64,000 nucleotides of DNA from Aquimarina sp. RZ0 (GCF_008370685.1 NZ_VTZU01000003.1:1-64000); one strand, 5' to 3'. Shown: positions 53,760 to 62,900, numbered from the stretch's first letter. Program-made: numbers and translations. The notes: generated by a model from the letters alone, not told the origin.

Positions 53760-54392
53760 ATGAAAAAAGTGTCATTAATAGTAGTAGTAGCAATCATTCT
53801 CATTATATGGGCGTGTGAGAAGGAGCAAATCCTGAAAGAGGAATCAGTAGTCGTAGAAAATAATGATTCTGAAGAGCCGGAGACCAAAAAGGGTTGGGGA
53901 CAAACTTGTTTTTATTATATCGAGTACGGATTAAAATGGGGAGGGCACTGTCATTCTTCATTTCCTGGAATCTGCGAGTATAAACGCATTTGTATTCCCG
54001 AAATTTATTTTGAACCGTGTCAATTAATTCCGTGTTGGCCAGATATTTTTGACCCGAGAATTATTTATGAAAAAATAGACCCAAGAGTGTTTATATCATT
54101 AAGAGAGAAATTACAATTAGATATTGATTCTCGCCATGGTGCTGTGCCTTTTGCTATGAATGAAGGGATATTGGGTTTACAGTTTTATGAAGAAAACAGA
54201 CTTCTATCATCAGATGGAAAAATTCTTTTGCTGAAACAAGATCTTGTGTTAGACATAGAAACAACTAAAGAGCTTGGCCTGAGAGGAAATGTCCTAAAAG
54301 CAGGAGAGTACCCTGTAGTTTTTAATAAAGAAAACAAAACTTTTAATGCTATTTTGAATGTAGAAAAAGGTTTTGAAAGAGTTTCGGAATAA
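53760..54392 (+). CDS. Cys-rich lipoprotein, unknown
   Basis: I chose the ATG at 53760 (MKKVSLIVVVAIILIIWAC), which gives a lipobox at WAC; the ATG at 53721 would put 13 hydrophobic residues before it. After an acidic linker comes a segment with six Cys within about 50 residues (GQTCFYYIEYGLKWGGHCHS, then GICEY, RICIP, EPCQL, IPCWP) that could form disulfides. The C-terminal half is a beta-rich domain with LSSDGKILLLKQDLVLDIET. The family is unknown to me. A terminator follows at 54412. Confidence 0.6.
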   Translation: MKKVSLIVVVAIILIIWACEKEQILKEESVVVENNDSEEPETKKGWGQTCFYYIEYGLKWGGHCHSSFPGICEYKRICIPEIYFEPCQLIPCWPDIFDPRIIYEKIDPRVFISLREKLQLDIDSRHGAVPFAMNEGILGLQFYEENRLLSSDGKILLLKQDLVLDIETTKELGLRGNVLKAGEYPVVFNKENKTFNAILNVEKGFERVSE

Positions 54393-54411
54393 TGTTCGAA
54401 TATTAGAATGT

Positions 54412-54445
54412 GAGAGTGCTTGAGAAGTCGAGCACTCTCTTTTTA
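54412..54445 (+). terminator. Rho-independent terminator
   Basis: GAGAGTGCT pairs with AGCACTCTC, followed by TTTTT, 20 bp after the lipoprotein stop. Confidence 0.85.
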
Positions 54446-54449
54446 TTGT

Positions 54450-54481
54450 AATACCAGTAAATTCAAATGACAAATGGTATT
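54450..54481. repeat. Hairpin repeat AATACCA...TGGTATT
   Basis: A 7-bp stem around GTAAATTCAAATGACAAA. The loop and right arm match the repeat at 37527. Confidence 0.7.
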
Positions 54482-54546
54482 ATAATTCTCAAATAAAATC
54501 CCTGCAAAAATCATTTCTTCTTATTTCTCGTCTGAATTAAAAAATA

Positions 54547-54586
54547 CTTCAATTCAGTTTACAGTGATTTCATCTAAGAATTGAAG
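54547..54586. repeat. 40-bp hairpin repeat, copy 3
   Basis: CTTCAATTC at the left and GAATTGAAG at the right form a 9-bp stem around AGTTTACAGTGATTTCATCT. The other copies are at 15995 and 37246. The remaining sequence up to 54870 holds nothing I recognise. Confidence 0.8.
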
Positions 54587-54870
54587 TAGTTTAATCCACT
54601 TCATTATATAATGCCAATGCCGTTTTAATAATATGCATCAAAATTCTTTTATCCTTCTCCAGAATACTATTTGATAAAATTACATGTACTAGTAAAAATA
54701 AATTTCCCCTGTTACTGTTAAACTATATCGCATATATTGAAAAACAATAATGTAAGAATTTTCTTGTGTATTTCATCGAAAAATCATAAAAATTAGCGCT
54801 TTTAATCTTGTTTTTACGTATTTTAACTAAAATAATTGCGCTGTTAAGTTTAACTATAAAACCTAAAAAC

Positions 54871-55611
54871 ATGCTAAAAAAATATTCAATTCTAGTCGTT
54901 ATTATGCTCTTTCTATTTTCATTTCAGTCTTGTAGTGAAAGCGAAACTTCAGAAGATATTAATGAAATAGAAAATCCTGTAACTGATGGAGAGGTGACTA
55001 ATCCTAATGCTAAGAAAGATAAAATCGAAGAGGTACTGACTACTTCTAAACCTGCATATATCGATGCTGCTAATGGAGAATGGGTTCTTATAACGGCAAC
55101 AGAATATAATGCGTTAGCCTCAGAAATAGAAAATGTCTTTAAAAGCGGTATTTTGGAATCAGAGTACAAAGAATCTTCTAATATTATTACTACAACTTCT
55201 TCTCCCACTACACTTTCTAATGAGACCGAAGAAGCTGTGCTACCTAAAAACAGTTATTTATTTGCATTTAAATATTATGCAATACAAGCTAATGACCAAC
55301 CAGGATTAAAGCTCAAACTATCCAGTGATGGTAATACCGAGGGATATACCGATATTGGAGATCCATTACCAAAGCATACAGGAGTTAATGAAGAAATATT
55401 CTTCTTACTTAAAGGAAATGACCTTTCAACAAATAGTAAATGCCATATGGCTATTTTTAAACCTGCCGGATTAACCATAGGAAGAAAAAGTAGTATTGAT
55501 GATAATACCTATTTTTATGAATTAGGAGATACAACTAATCTAACAGGAAAAACCTCAACTCCCCTAAAATTATTATATCAAGGACTAAGTACAACGACAA
55601 AACAATGGTAA
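54871..55611 (+). CDS. Lipoprotein of unknown function
   Basis: The ATG at 54871 gives MLKKYSILVVIMLFLFSFQSC, a lipobox SFQSC. A 20-residue acidic linker rich in Glu follows, then a domain with TSKPAYIDAANGEWVLITAT, KNSYLFAFKYYAI and GDTTNLTGKTSTPLKLLYQG. No family is recognised. The upstream TTG at 54808 was rejected because it destroys the signal peptide. A strong terminator follows at 55637. Confidence 0.6.
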   Translation: MLKKYSILVVIMLFLFSFQSCSESETSEDINEIENPVTDGEVTNPNAKKDKIEEVLTTSKPAYIDAANGEWVLITATEYNALASEIENVFKSGILESEYKESSNIITTTSSPTTLSNETEEAVLPKNSYLFAFKYYAIQANDQPGLKLKLSSDGNTEGYTDIGDPLPKHTGVNEEIFFLLKGNDLSTNSKCHMAIFKPAGLTIGRKSSIDDNTYFYELGDTTNLTGKTSTPLKLLYQGLSTTTKQW

Positions 55612-55634
55612 TCAGTTATTAACAAGACTGATAA

Positions 55635-56546
55635 TTAAAATCGCTCAATAGAGCGATTTTTTTTTACAAACTCATCCTCAAAAGTAGAAATAAAATCATC
55701 TATATATTTTTTCTTACGATCTTCTTTTCTTAATACCAGATAATGCGTTCTTTTTAATCCATTTTTTCCTATTCTCTTAAATCTAAGATCCTCAGAAAGG
55801 CGAAATGATTTTAAAGTCCATTTTGGTATACAGGATATACCCATATTAGCAGAGATCATTTCTAATGAAACTTCTGTTAGCGGTATTGCAGATATTTTGG
55901 CAGGTACTATTTTATCAGGGCTTAAAAACTGTTGATAAACAGAAACAGTTTCTATGGGAAAAGAATGAATAATAAGATGAGTATCACTAAAATCTGCAGC
56001 ACTCAAGTATTCTTGTTTATATAAGCAATTCTCTTTATGCATTACTGCAAATATTTCATCTTCAAACAGAGGAATTACGGTTAAGCCTGTTGTGCTAACC
56101 AGTGAAGTAACTAATGCTATATCAATATTGTGAGATAACACTTTGGTAATAGGTTGGTGTGTTGCATCCAGAATCAAATCAATTTCTATTTCAGGATATA
56201 AGACGGCCATTTTTTGGATAAAAGCAGGAAGACCCTGATAAAAAGAGTAGCACTCGGTACTCACCTTAATAGCCCCTTTAGAACCTGTTCTGATTTTTTG
56301 AATAGAATTAAAACCTCGTTCCAGAATCTCCAGAAGTTCGTCCCCTGTTTTATATAATTCTGTACCTTCTTCGGTAAGTTTCCAATTATTTCTACTTCTA
56401 TAAAAAACCTTAAACCCTAATCGTTCTTCTATTTCTCTAAGCTGATGGCTTAGTGCAGACTGTGTAAGGAATAATCTCTCAGAAGAATTCGCAATATTAC
56501 CTTCTTCTGCTATCGTTTTTATAAGTCTGAAATATTTGATCTCCAT
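55635..56546 (-). CDS. LysR-family transcriptional regulator
   Basis: The N-terminal winged helix (about 1-60; MEIKYFRLIKTIAEEGNIANSSERLFLTQSALSHQLREIEERLGFKVFYR shortened here to key parts FRLIKTIAEEGN and LTQSALSHQLREIE) binds DNA. The effector domain follows (about 90-295). The wording is close to the MetR/CysB-like group but the effector cannot be deduced. It is divergent from a rhodanese gene and probably controls it. Its promoter box is only 5 bp from the ATG, so the mRNA may have almost no leader. Confidence 0.9.
   Translation of the reverse strand: MEIKYFRLIKTIAEEGNIANSSERLFLTQSALSHQLREIEERLGFKVFYRSRNNWKLTEEGTELYKTGDELLEILERGFNSIQKIRTGSKGAIKVSTECYSFYQGLPAFIQKMAVLYPEIEIDLILDATHQPITKVLSHNIDIALVTSLVSTTGLTVIPLFEDEIFAVMHKENCLYKQEYLSAADFSDTHLIIHSFPIETVSVYQQFLSPDKIVPAKISAIPLTEVSLEMISANMGISCIPKWTLKSFRLSEDLRFKRIGKNGLKRTHYLVLRKEDRKKKYIDDFISTFEDEFVKKNRSIERF
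55637..55665. terminator. Bidirectional terminator overlapping the end of the LysR gene
   Basis: AAAATCGCTC pairs perfectly with GAGCGATTTT across a 4-nt loop, with T9 on the plus strand. Its right half also encodes the last LysR residues (KNRSIERF). Confidence 0.88.
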
Positions 56547-56551
56547 ACACT

Positions 56552-56559
56552 CAAAAGTA
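56552..56559 (-). promoter_or_regulatory. -7 box TACTTTTG for lysR
   Basis: A perfect TAnnTTTG on the minus strand ends 5 bp before the LysR ATG. With the usual spacing to the start point the transcript would begin at about the ATG (possibly leaderless). No TTG at -33 was seen. Confidence 0.4.
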
Positions 56560-56582
56560 CAATAATTTCAATCTTTGGTAAT

Positions 56583-56595
56583 TGAAAAAATTTCA
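56583..56595. promoter_or_regulatory. Candidate LysR operator T-N11-A
   Basis: TGAAA-AAA-TTTCA has the T-N11-A dyad typical of LysR boxes. A second dyad TTTCAAT (56566) with ATTGAAA (56581-56587) overlaps it. Both lie between the divergent lysR and rhodanese genes. Confidence 0.5.
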
Positions 56596-56649
56596 GCTAT
56601 CCTAAAAAATCATTCAATTAAACTATGATCTCATAGAATAAATCTTATC

Positions 56650-56657
56650 TATTTTTG
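56650..56657 (+). promoter_or_regulatory. -7 box TATTTTTG of the rhodanese gene
   Basis: Perfect TAnnTTTG match 28 bp before the GTG start at 56686 and 55 bp after the candidate LysR operator. Confidence 0.5.
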
Positions 56658-56685
56658 AACAAAACAATATAAAAAGCTTAAAAAC

Positions 56686-57078
56686 GTGAAAAAACAAGTT
56701 GAATACTACCAAAACAAACTTTCTTATGAAATGGATCCTTCTGATTTATTTTTTGCATTAGAAAACCAAAAAGATATTATTATCATGGATACCCGTCAGC
56801 CTTTTGCTTACAAAAAAGAACATATTCCAACAGCAATAAACCTTCCTCATTTAGAAATGACTCAAGAAAACACTGAAAAACTAGATAAAACCAAAACGTA
56901 TATCTGTTATTGTGATGGTATTGGTTGCAATGCTTCTACAAAGGGAGCATTAAATATGGCTATGCAGGGTTTTACTGTAAAAGAATTAATAGGAGGATTG
57001 GCATGGTGGAAAATTGATGGGTATGCTACCGAGGGGACAAATGCTTCTACTGGCTCAGAGATACAATGCGCTTGTTAA
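56686..57078 (+). CDS. Single-domain rhodanese-like protein
   Basis: It starts with GTG. The domain has IIIMDTRQPFAYKKEHIPTA and INLPH, and the active-site loop CYCDGIGCNASTKGA with the catalytic Cys in GIGCNAS. The ending SEIQCAC adds two more Cys that could relay sulfur. At 130 residues it is a normal single-domain protein. It is divergent from lysR and overlaps the start of a broken acetyltransferase gene by 13 bp, so the two were once an operon. Confidence 0.88.
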   Translation: MKKQVEYYQNKLSYEMDPSDLFFALENQKDIIIMDTRQPFAYKKEHIPTAINLPHLEMTQENTEKLDKTKTYICYCDGIGCNASTKGALNMAMQGFTVKELIGGLAWWKIDGYATEGTNASTGSEIQCAC

Positions 57079-57526
57079 TAAAATATACTATACGTTTTGC
57101 CATAGCAAATGATATCGAATCGATTGTTAGTTTGTGTGCAGAACACGCAGCGTACGAAAAAATAAACTATGATATCACAAACAAAAAAGAAACGATGAAT
57201 ATGCGAAATTTTTAGTTATAAATCGTATAAAATGCCTGGTTATAGAAATCAAGAATGAGATTGTTGGATATGCTACATTTATGAAACAATTTTCTACCTG
57301 GGATGCTCAGTATTATATGTATTTGTGTTGTTTATATCTAAAAGAAAAAAACAGAGGTAATGGAATAGGCAAAGAAATTATGAATTGGGTCAAAACGTAT
57401 GCAAAAGATCAAAATTGTAGTCGCATGCAATGGCAAACACCTAGTTTTAATACTGAAGCTATTAAGTTTTATAAAAACCTTGGTGCCATAGCCTACAACA
57501 AAGAACGGTTCTTATGGAGTTTGTAA
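57066..57526 (+). pseudogene. GNAT-family N-acetyltransferase, disrupted by a repeat fragment
   Basis: The N-terminal part from the ATG at 57066 reads IRFAIANDIESIVSLCAEHA, then AYEKINYDITNK, and stops at a TAG within a 45-bp piece of the family 1 fold-back element. The C-terminal part continues in another frame as KCLVIEIKNEIVGYATFMKQ, FSTWDAQYYMYLCC and the acetyl-CoA loop RGNGIGKEIMNW, ending IAYNKERFLWSL. The two halves together match one typical GNAT (about 155 residues), but the segment between (around an LF-x-P part) is replaced by the repeat. The gene is therefore inactive unless the C-terminal half is separately translated. Confidence 0.85.
57184..57228. repeat. End fragment (45 bp) of fold-back family 1
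   Basis: The reverse complement starts ATACGATTTATAACTAAAAA and is identical over 45 bases to the left end of the copies at 37281 and 53420. The rest of the element is missing. It causes the frameshift and stop in the acetyltransferase gene. Confidence 0.92.
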
Positions 57527-57531
57527 TGTGA

Positions 57532-58245
57532 TTATACAGAAATTACCTCATCTTCATCGAGCAAATTTTCTTGTCGCAGGCGCAATACTATTTGAGCAAC
57601 TGCTACAGTATCTTTTTCGCAGTAGATAATAATACGATCTATGTCTTTTTCTTCATAATAGACTTGTCTCACCTGACTCCCGTCAATATCATCTTTTGGA
57701 GAAGGAATACCGAGAATATTCGTTAATAATTTAAGAGAAGTATAATGTTTATAATCCCCGAATTTCCATAAATCCAAGGTGTCTAAATGCGGAACTTCCC
57801 AAGGTTTTTTGCCAAATAGGTTCATCTTGGATGGTAAAGAAATGTTATGAATAATCATTCTTCTGGCGATATACGGGAAATCAAATTCTTTCCCGTTATG
57901 AGCGCATAACAAATGATGAGGTCTGTTAAAATGTGTTTCTAGAAGATTTTTAAAGTCAATTAGCAATTGGCTTTCTTCTCCGTGAAAAGAAGTAGTTCTG
58001 AAAGACCTGGTTTCTCCTTTAAAAACAAAATATCCTACAGAAATGCAGACTATTTTACCAAATTCTGCCCAGATCCCTGCACGATCATAAAATTCTGATG
58101 GGGTGAAATCTTCTTTACGCTGATACCTGGTTTTATCAGCCCAAAGATATTTCATCTCTTCGCTTAAACTATCATAGCTTTCTTGTTCTGGTACCGTTTC
58201 TATATCCAAAAATAATACGTGTTCCAGGCTAATCTTATGAAGCAT
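57532..58245 (-). CDS. Predicted 3'-5' exonuclease of the PolB/RNase H-like type
   Basis: DnaQ-like exonuclease motifs are visible: Exo I LFLDIETVPE (residues 12-21; Asp and Glu), Exo II HNGKEFDFPYIARRM and Exo III YCEKDTVAVAQI with the final Asp. This is the stand-alone family predicted as PolB-related 3'-5' exonuclease. It overlaps the serine hydrolase gene by 11 bp. The substrate (DNA or RNA) is unknown. Confidence 0.85.
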   Translation of the reverse strand: MLHKISLEHVLFLDIETVPEQESYDSLSEEMKYLWADKTRYQRKEDFTPSEFYDRAGIWAEFGKIVCISVGYFVFKGETRSFRTTSFHGEESQLLIDFKNLLETHFNRPHHLLCAHNGKEFDFPYIARRMIIHNISLPSKMNLFGKKPWEVPHLDTLDLWKFGDYKHYTSLKLLTNILGIPSPKDDIDGSQVRQVYYEEKDIDRIIIYCEKDTVAVAQIVLRLRQENLLDEDEVISV

Positions 58246-59395
58246 TATCTAACATTTTATAAGTTTCTTCTATATAAATAAAAAAATCTTCTGTAAAGGA
58301 TTCTCCTGTTACAAAAGAGCCTCTATGATGCCCTAATCTCACTATAATTATATCATCTTCTGGAATACAGATTACATATTGACCCAAAATCCCGCGCATC
58401 GCAAATATTTCTTTGCCTAAATGATCTGATAGCCATAATCCATAGCCATACATAGCTCCATTTTCGAATCTTTTTTGGGTAGCTAATGTTATAAATTCTT
58501 CAGGTAAAATCTGTTTCTCTCCAAACTTCCCTTTATTTTTGAACAATACTCCAAAACGTGCAAAGTCTCTTGCATTACTTGCAATACAGCAATAAGCTTT
58601 CTCCATTCCGTTTTCCTCACTATCTATCTGCCATAGTGCATCCTGTTCCATCCCCATCGGTTTCCAGAAATTTTCACTCAGATATTCTGTTAATGTTTTT
58701 CCAGTTGCTTTTTCGATCACCATTCCTAATAGTTGTGTATTACCACTTAAATATTTAAACTCTTGTCCTGGCGAATCAATAATCTCCAATCCCATTATTA
58801 CTTCTCGGATATCAGGATCATAATAAGCTCTGGCTGTTATAGAAAAAGGACTTGTGTAATGTTCTGTCCAATTGAGTCCTGATGACATAGAAGAAAGATC
58901 GCCTACCGTTGTCTTAGCTGCCAAACCGCTAGAAAATTTTGGTAAAAAATCACCTATTGGCTGATCCAGACTTTTAATAGATCCTTTCATAATTGCTTTA
59001 CCCAGTAAAGCTGTAACCATACTTTTAGCCATAGAGAACGAGTTGGTTTTAGACTCCAGACTATATCCTTCGGCATAGTTTTCATACCATATTTTGTCAT
59101 TCTTGATAATCATAAAAGCAACTGTTCCTAATTCTGAATTTGTAGCCTGTAGTCGTTCTGTGGTTTCCACAGTATTATAATCTGTATGTAATTGCCAGGG
59201 GATTGTGTTTTTTCCTTTTGCTATAGTACGATTATCAAAATGGGGATAATCATCAATATATGCTGTTGTATGCCCTGTCATATAGACTACCCTAATACCT
59301 TTAAGGATATAATCATAATCAAAAATATAAAGTAGTACTATAATGAATCCAATAAGGAATAAAAGCCCTTTAAGTATTTTTTTAATGATTTTCAT
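58235..59395 (-). CDS. Serine hydrolase, class C beta-lactamase-like
   Basis: An N-terminal membrane helix (about 5-25) anchors the protein. The penicillin-binding-like fold has the SxxK motif in FSMAKSMVTAL (Ser and Lys), a YxN-type motif in KYLSGNTQLLGM, and a later HxG-like GHHRGS. Such proteins include 6-aminohexanoate-dimer hydrolases and esterases; no beta-lactam specificity is implied. At 386 residues it is normal. The promoter must lie in the 778-bp gap upstream. Confidence 0.87.
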   Translation of the reverse strand: MKIIKKILKGLLFLIGFIIVLLYIFDYDYILKGIRVVYMTGHTTAYIDDYPHFDNRTIAKGKNTIPWQLHTDYNTVETTERLQATNSELGTVAFMIIKNDKIWYENYAEGYSLESKTNSFSMAKSMVTALLGKAIMKGSIKSLDQPIGDFLPKFSSGLAAKTTVGDLSSMSSGLNWTEHYTSPFSITARAYYDPDIREVIMGLEIIDSPGQEFKYLSGNTQLLGMVIEKATGKTLTEYLSENFWKPMGMEQDALWQIDSEENGMEKAYCCIASNARDFARFGVLFKNKGKFGEKQILPEEFITLATQKRFENGAMYGYGLWLSDHLGKEIFAMRGILGQYVICIPEDDIIIVRLGHHRGSFVTGESFTEDFFIYIEETYKMLDNAS

Positions 59396-59562
59396 ATCTG
59401 TTGGAAATTTTGAAATCTAAGGTATGAAAAATAAATGCCTTTAAAGTTCTATGATACCAATAGTTAGCAAACGATTTACTAAATTGACAATAGCAATAAA
59501 AGAGTGTATTATATATTATCAAAAGAAAAGGTAAAAACAAGAAAAAATATAACTACCATCAA

Positions 59563-59654
59563 GTAAACTACCTCAGGGCAAGCCGAAGCACTTATTGAAA
59601 AAAACATTTCGATTTCGAGGCGTGCATCCGAGCATTTAAATCTCTATATCGAGT
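59563..59654. repeat. 92-bp repeat family, full inverted copy
   Basis: GTAAACTACCTCAGGGCAAG at one end and ATTTAAATCTCTATATCGAG at the other, the reverse of the copy at 37061, with two sub-units visible (GGGCAAGCC...GCACTTATT and GGCGTGCATCCGAGCATTT). Confidence 0.88.
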
Positions 59655-59746
59655 TTACCCAAAGTAATTTTATTTAAGAACTTGTATAAAATACTAGATG
59701 AATCGACCTGCTTTTTTTGCAGTATGCAATCTATACTTCTATAATT

Positions 59747-59778
59747 AAAAAAGTGCCTAAATAATTTTAGACACTTTT
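59747..59778. terminator. Terminator-like hairpin
   Basis: AAAAGTGCCTAAA pairs with TTTAGACACTTTT (one mismatch) in a short-loop hairpin. It lies 395 bp from the LytTR gene end on its downstream side, and no gene reads towards it closely. Confidence 0.55.
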
Positions 59779-60173
59779 GAAAAATATATGTATTAAAAAT
59801 TAATTTCAATTCATTTAGAAAATTGTGTTTACGATATATATTAGCCAGTAACTTACGTAATAAAAAAGTCGAGTTTGTGTAATGCTCATTTTTTTTTTTG
59901 AAATATCAGTTTCATATTTCTTTTTTTAAAACAAAGTGAAGCCAACAATGCAATAAATATCTAGAATTGGGGTAATAGATTTTATAGCTCATAATTTTAT
60001 AAATATTCTAAATCATATCTAAAATCAACGTTTAATAAAAGTGTGACCCAAAGGTACTTTTTATTTGTTGTTTTGATCTGGTAAGATGTTTAACTCGATA
60101 GTTTCAATGTGTAAATTGATATTTATATTGTATAAAACGTATATGAGAAAAGTATTAAAAGCGATAATTTCCC

Positions 60174-60935
60174 TTAAATGACATTTAACTTATCATATAA
60201 TGCTTTTTTAGAGTCTCTTGCAATAGGTAAAGATTTCTCATCACACATGATTACATACCCTCCCTGATCTTTTACTAATGTTTTTACGTGATCCAAATTA
60301 ATAAGATAAGATCTATGTATCCTAAAAAAACCATATAACTGAAGCTTAGATTCTATGTATTTGAGGTTTTTAGAAATTACAACTTCTTTATCGTCTTTTC
60401 TAATAAAGGTAGTATAATTTCCATTACTCACGCAGTATAAAACACTTGGGATTTTAATGACATGCGTTCCTTTGGTATCTGTAATAGAAATTTTGGGAAC
60501 TTCATGGATTTTGGCGTATAAGTCTTTAATTTCGTTTAATGAATCATCTTTGTGTTCATCTTCTATGTTTAATTGCGAAGCTTTATTAATTACTTCAACT
60601 AATAGCCTGGGATCAATAGGTTTTAATAGATACCCTATTGCATTATACTTATAACCATCCACTGCATATTGATTGTAAGCAGAAACAAATACAATTTTAA
60701 AATTTACTTCTTCTAATTCATTAAGAATGTCAAATATGGTCAGTGTACCTAATTGCACATCTAAAAAGACTATATCAGGATTTACATTAGTCAAACCTTC
60801 TAATATAGAAAGTTTATCTCCTGCCTCTCCAATAATTTCTACTTGCGGACAATATGTGTTTAAAAGTAATCGAATATTTTCTCTATCTTTTTTTTCATCA
60901 TCTATTATAAAGCATTTCAGGTTGTGTCGTTCCAT
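60174..60935 (-). CDS. LytTR-family response regulator
   Basis: A receiver domain (about 5-125) has the acidic pair IIDDE, the phosphoacceptor Asp59 in VFLDVQLG, and LLKPID with the conserved Lys. A LytTR DNA-binding domain follows (about 150-253; KGTHVIKIPSVLYCVSNGNY, RIHRSYLINLDHV). It overlaps the sensor kinase gene by 38 bp. LytTR regulators bind direct repeats upstream of their targets; these are not identified here. Confidence 0.95.
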   Translation of the reverse strand: MERHNLKCFIIDDEKKDRENIRLLLNTYCPQVEIIGEAGDKLSILEGLTNVNPDIVFLDVQLGTLTIFDILNELEEVNFKIVFVSAYNQYAVDGYKYNAIGYLLKPIDPRLLVEVINKASQLNIEDEHKDDSLNEIKDLYAKIHEVPKISITDTKGTHVIKIPSVLYCVSNGNYTTFIRKDDKEVVISKNLKYIESKLQLYGFFRIHRSYLINLDHVKTLVKDQGGYVIMCDEKSLPIARDSKKALYDKLNVI

Positions 60936-62892
60936 TATTTCTAATCTCTTTGATTATTGGCAATGTAATTACTACTTCAGTCCCTTTTGGTTCCCCCAAT
61001 GTACAAAAAAGGTCATTTATAATCACGTTTGGATATCCCTCTACTATTTTATTTAAAATCTCTAAGCGTTCAATCGTATTTTCTGTAGCAATTGACAAAT
61101 GAGATTTATCTTTTGTTTCTTTTTTTAAAGCTTCTGAGGCTGCACGACCAATTCCGTTATCTACTATTCTAAATTCCAGCGCTTCATTAATTAATTTTAG
61201 TGATATTTTTAATTCTCCTTTTTTTGACAGATGAGAAAATCCATGAATAATGGCATTTTCTATAAAAGGCTGAATAATCATAGAAGGTATTTTGGGATTT
61301 AGTGCAATAACGCTTTGTTCTATATCATAGACAACATCAAACTTTTCCTGAAATCGACCTCGTTGTAAATTCACATATGATTGTATAATATTCAATTCGT
61401 CATTAAAATGGATATAGACACTATCAGAACTTTTTAATACATTTCTGATCAAACCGGATAGCTCGGTCATATATTCATTTGCTCTTAGGTTATCGTTCTT
61501 AAGAATATAGTTTTGTAAAGTGCTAAAAGTATTAAATAAAAAATGAGGATTCATAGAAGATCGTAATGAGGTAAGGCGTGTTAATGTTAACTGCTCATTC
61601 ATCTGATAATATCTGATCTTACCTTTGTATCCTCTGTATACCAATACGATCAATGCTACACATAATAATATACCCAGCGTATAGCTCAGCCATTTTGTTT
61701 TACTTACTTCTTTTTCTATTTTTAAGTTTTTTTCTTCAAGATGAGAAATGATTTTTTCTTTAACTTCTAGTAGTTTTTTTCCTTCATTTTTTGCCAATTC
61801 TTTGCTGATCTTTACTTTTAGCTGCCCAGCTCGAAGGGGTTTGATTTCTCTCAGGATTTTGATACTGGATTTTAAGTTCCCCATTTTTTCATAGGTTCTT
61901 GATAAGTCTTCTTTGGTACGGATTAAATCTAAAATATCATTCTTTTCTAAAAAACCTTTATGAGCGTCTAAAAAATACGATAATGCCTTATCATATTTTT
62001 CGAGCTTATATTCAATAGACCCCAGTGTATGTAACAAAGCGGGATATAGCTCATCACTATCTTTATAGGTTAATTTTTCTAAATCTATATTGTTTCTGAT
62101 CACTTCGAGTGCTTTACCCGGCATATCTTTTAAGAAATATGCCCATGCTATATTATTATATGCAATTGTGCAACGCCTTGTCGAGGAAGAACTAGTACAA
62201 TTTAGAGAAGCAAGCTTTGAATAATATAAAATTGAGTCTGCTTCACTTCCTACGAATGAAGCTGAGATATTTGTATACGTCAGCCCCTTTTTTTTAAGGT
62301 TATCCAATGGAATGTAGCTCAGTGACTTTTTAAAATCTTTTCTAGCCTGGTTCAGATCACCAATGTCCAAAAATAATCCCCCCCGATCCATAAAGACCGA
62401 CCAATATATCTCTGCATCATCTATTTTTTCTGCATACGATAAGGATTTATTATAATAGTCCAAAGATTTTAAATACTCTCCAATTCTCTTATGTAATATT
62501 CCTAAGCGTATATTTGTCTGTGCCAGGCATTTATAGTCATTATTACTATCACAGTAATTCTCAATAAAATCCAAAACATCCATGGATTTCAAATATCCTT
62601 TCATCTGTCTGGTAAAAAAACGTTCTATTTTAAAGCCTATCTTTTTTACATCTACTTTTTCCAGACTGTCGACACCATAGGTGTTTCTGAGAATATCAAA
62701 TACCATATCGTATTTTAACTCCGCTTCTGGATAGTTTTTAGCTTTTGCTAAGCTATCCGCCTTTTGTATAATCTTATTTAAAGAATTATTTTCCAGATTA
62801 ATTGTTCGGTGTAACTCTTTATCTATGGATGCCTGGGCATTTGCAGAAATGCTTAGTATAAGAAATAATAAAAGAGTATATATTTTATACAT
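60898..62892 (-). CDS. LytS-type sensor histidine kinase with TPR sensor region
   Basis: A signal peptide (ending SANAQA) is followed by about 350 residues of TPR repeats (NIRLGILHKRIGEYLKSLDY, YNNIAWAYFLKDMPGKALEV), a coiled coil, one membrane helix (about 405-423), and a His_kinase domain with NPHFLFNTFSTLQNYI (phosphoacceptor His) and the ATP-binding part IIQPFIENAIIHGF and VDNGIGR. Such periplasmic-TPR/LytS kinases with LytTR partners are common in Bacteroidota. The start is 9 bp after the ogt stop. Confidence 0.93.
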   Translation of the reverse strand: MYKIYTLLLFLILSISANAQASIDKELHRTINLENNSLNKIIQKADSLAKAKNYPEAELKYDMVFDILRNTYGVDSLEKVDVKKIGFKIERFFTRQMKGYLKSMDVLDFIENYCDSNNDYKCLAQTNIRLGILHKRIGEYLKSLDYYNKSLSYAEKIDDAEIYWSVFMDRGGLFLDIGDLNQARKDFKKSLSYIPLDNLKKKGLTYTNISASFVGSEADSILYYSKLASLNCTSSSSTRRCTIAYNNIAWAYFLKDMPGKALEVIRNNIDLEKLTYKDSDELYPALLHTLGSIEYKLEKYDKALSYFLDAHKGFLEKNDILDLIRTKEDLSRTYEKMGNLKSSIKILREIKPLRAGQLKVKISKELAKNEGKKLLEVKEKIISHLEEKNLKIEKEVSKTKWLSYTLGILLCVALIVLVYRGYKGKIRYYQMNEQLTLTRLTSLRSSMNPHFLFNTFSTLQNYILKNDNLRANEYMTELSGLIRNVLKSSDSVYIHFNDELNIIQSYVNLQRGRFQEKFDVVYDIEQSVIALNPKIPSMIIQPFIENAIIHGFSHLSKKGELKISLKLINEALEFRIVDNGIGRAASEALKKETKDKSHLSIATENTIERLEILNKIVEGYPNVIINDLFCTLGEPKGTEVVITLPIIKEIRNNGTTQPEMLYNR

Positions 62893-62900
62893 AAACTGAT

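Larger units (their letters stand above)
59396..60173. other. 778-bp noncoding gap
   Basis: Contains a 92-bp repeat copy (59563), a terminator-like hairpin (59747) and the promoter region of the serine hydrolase. No ORF. Confidence 0.7.
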
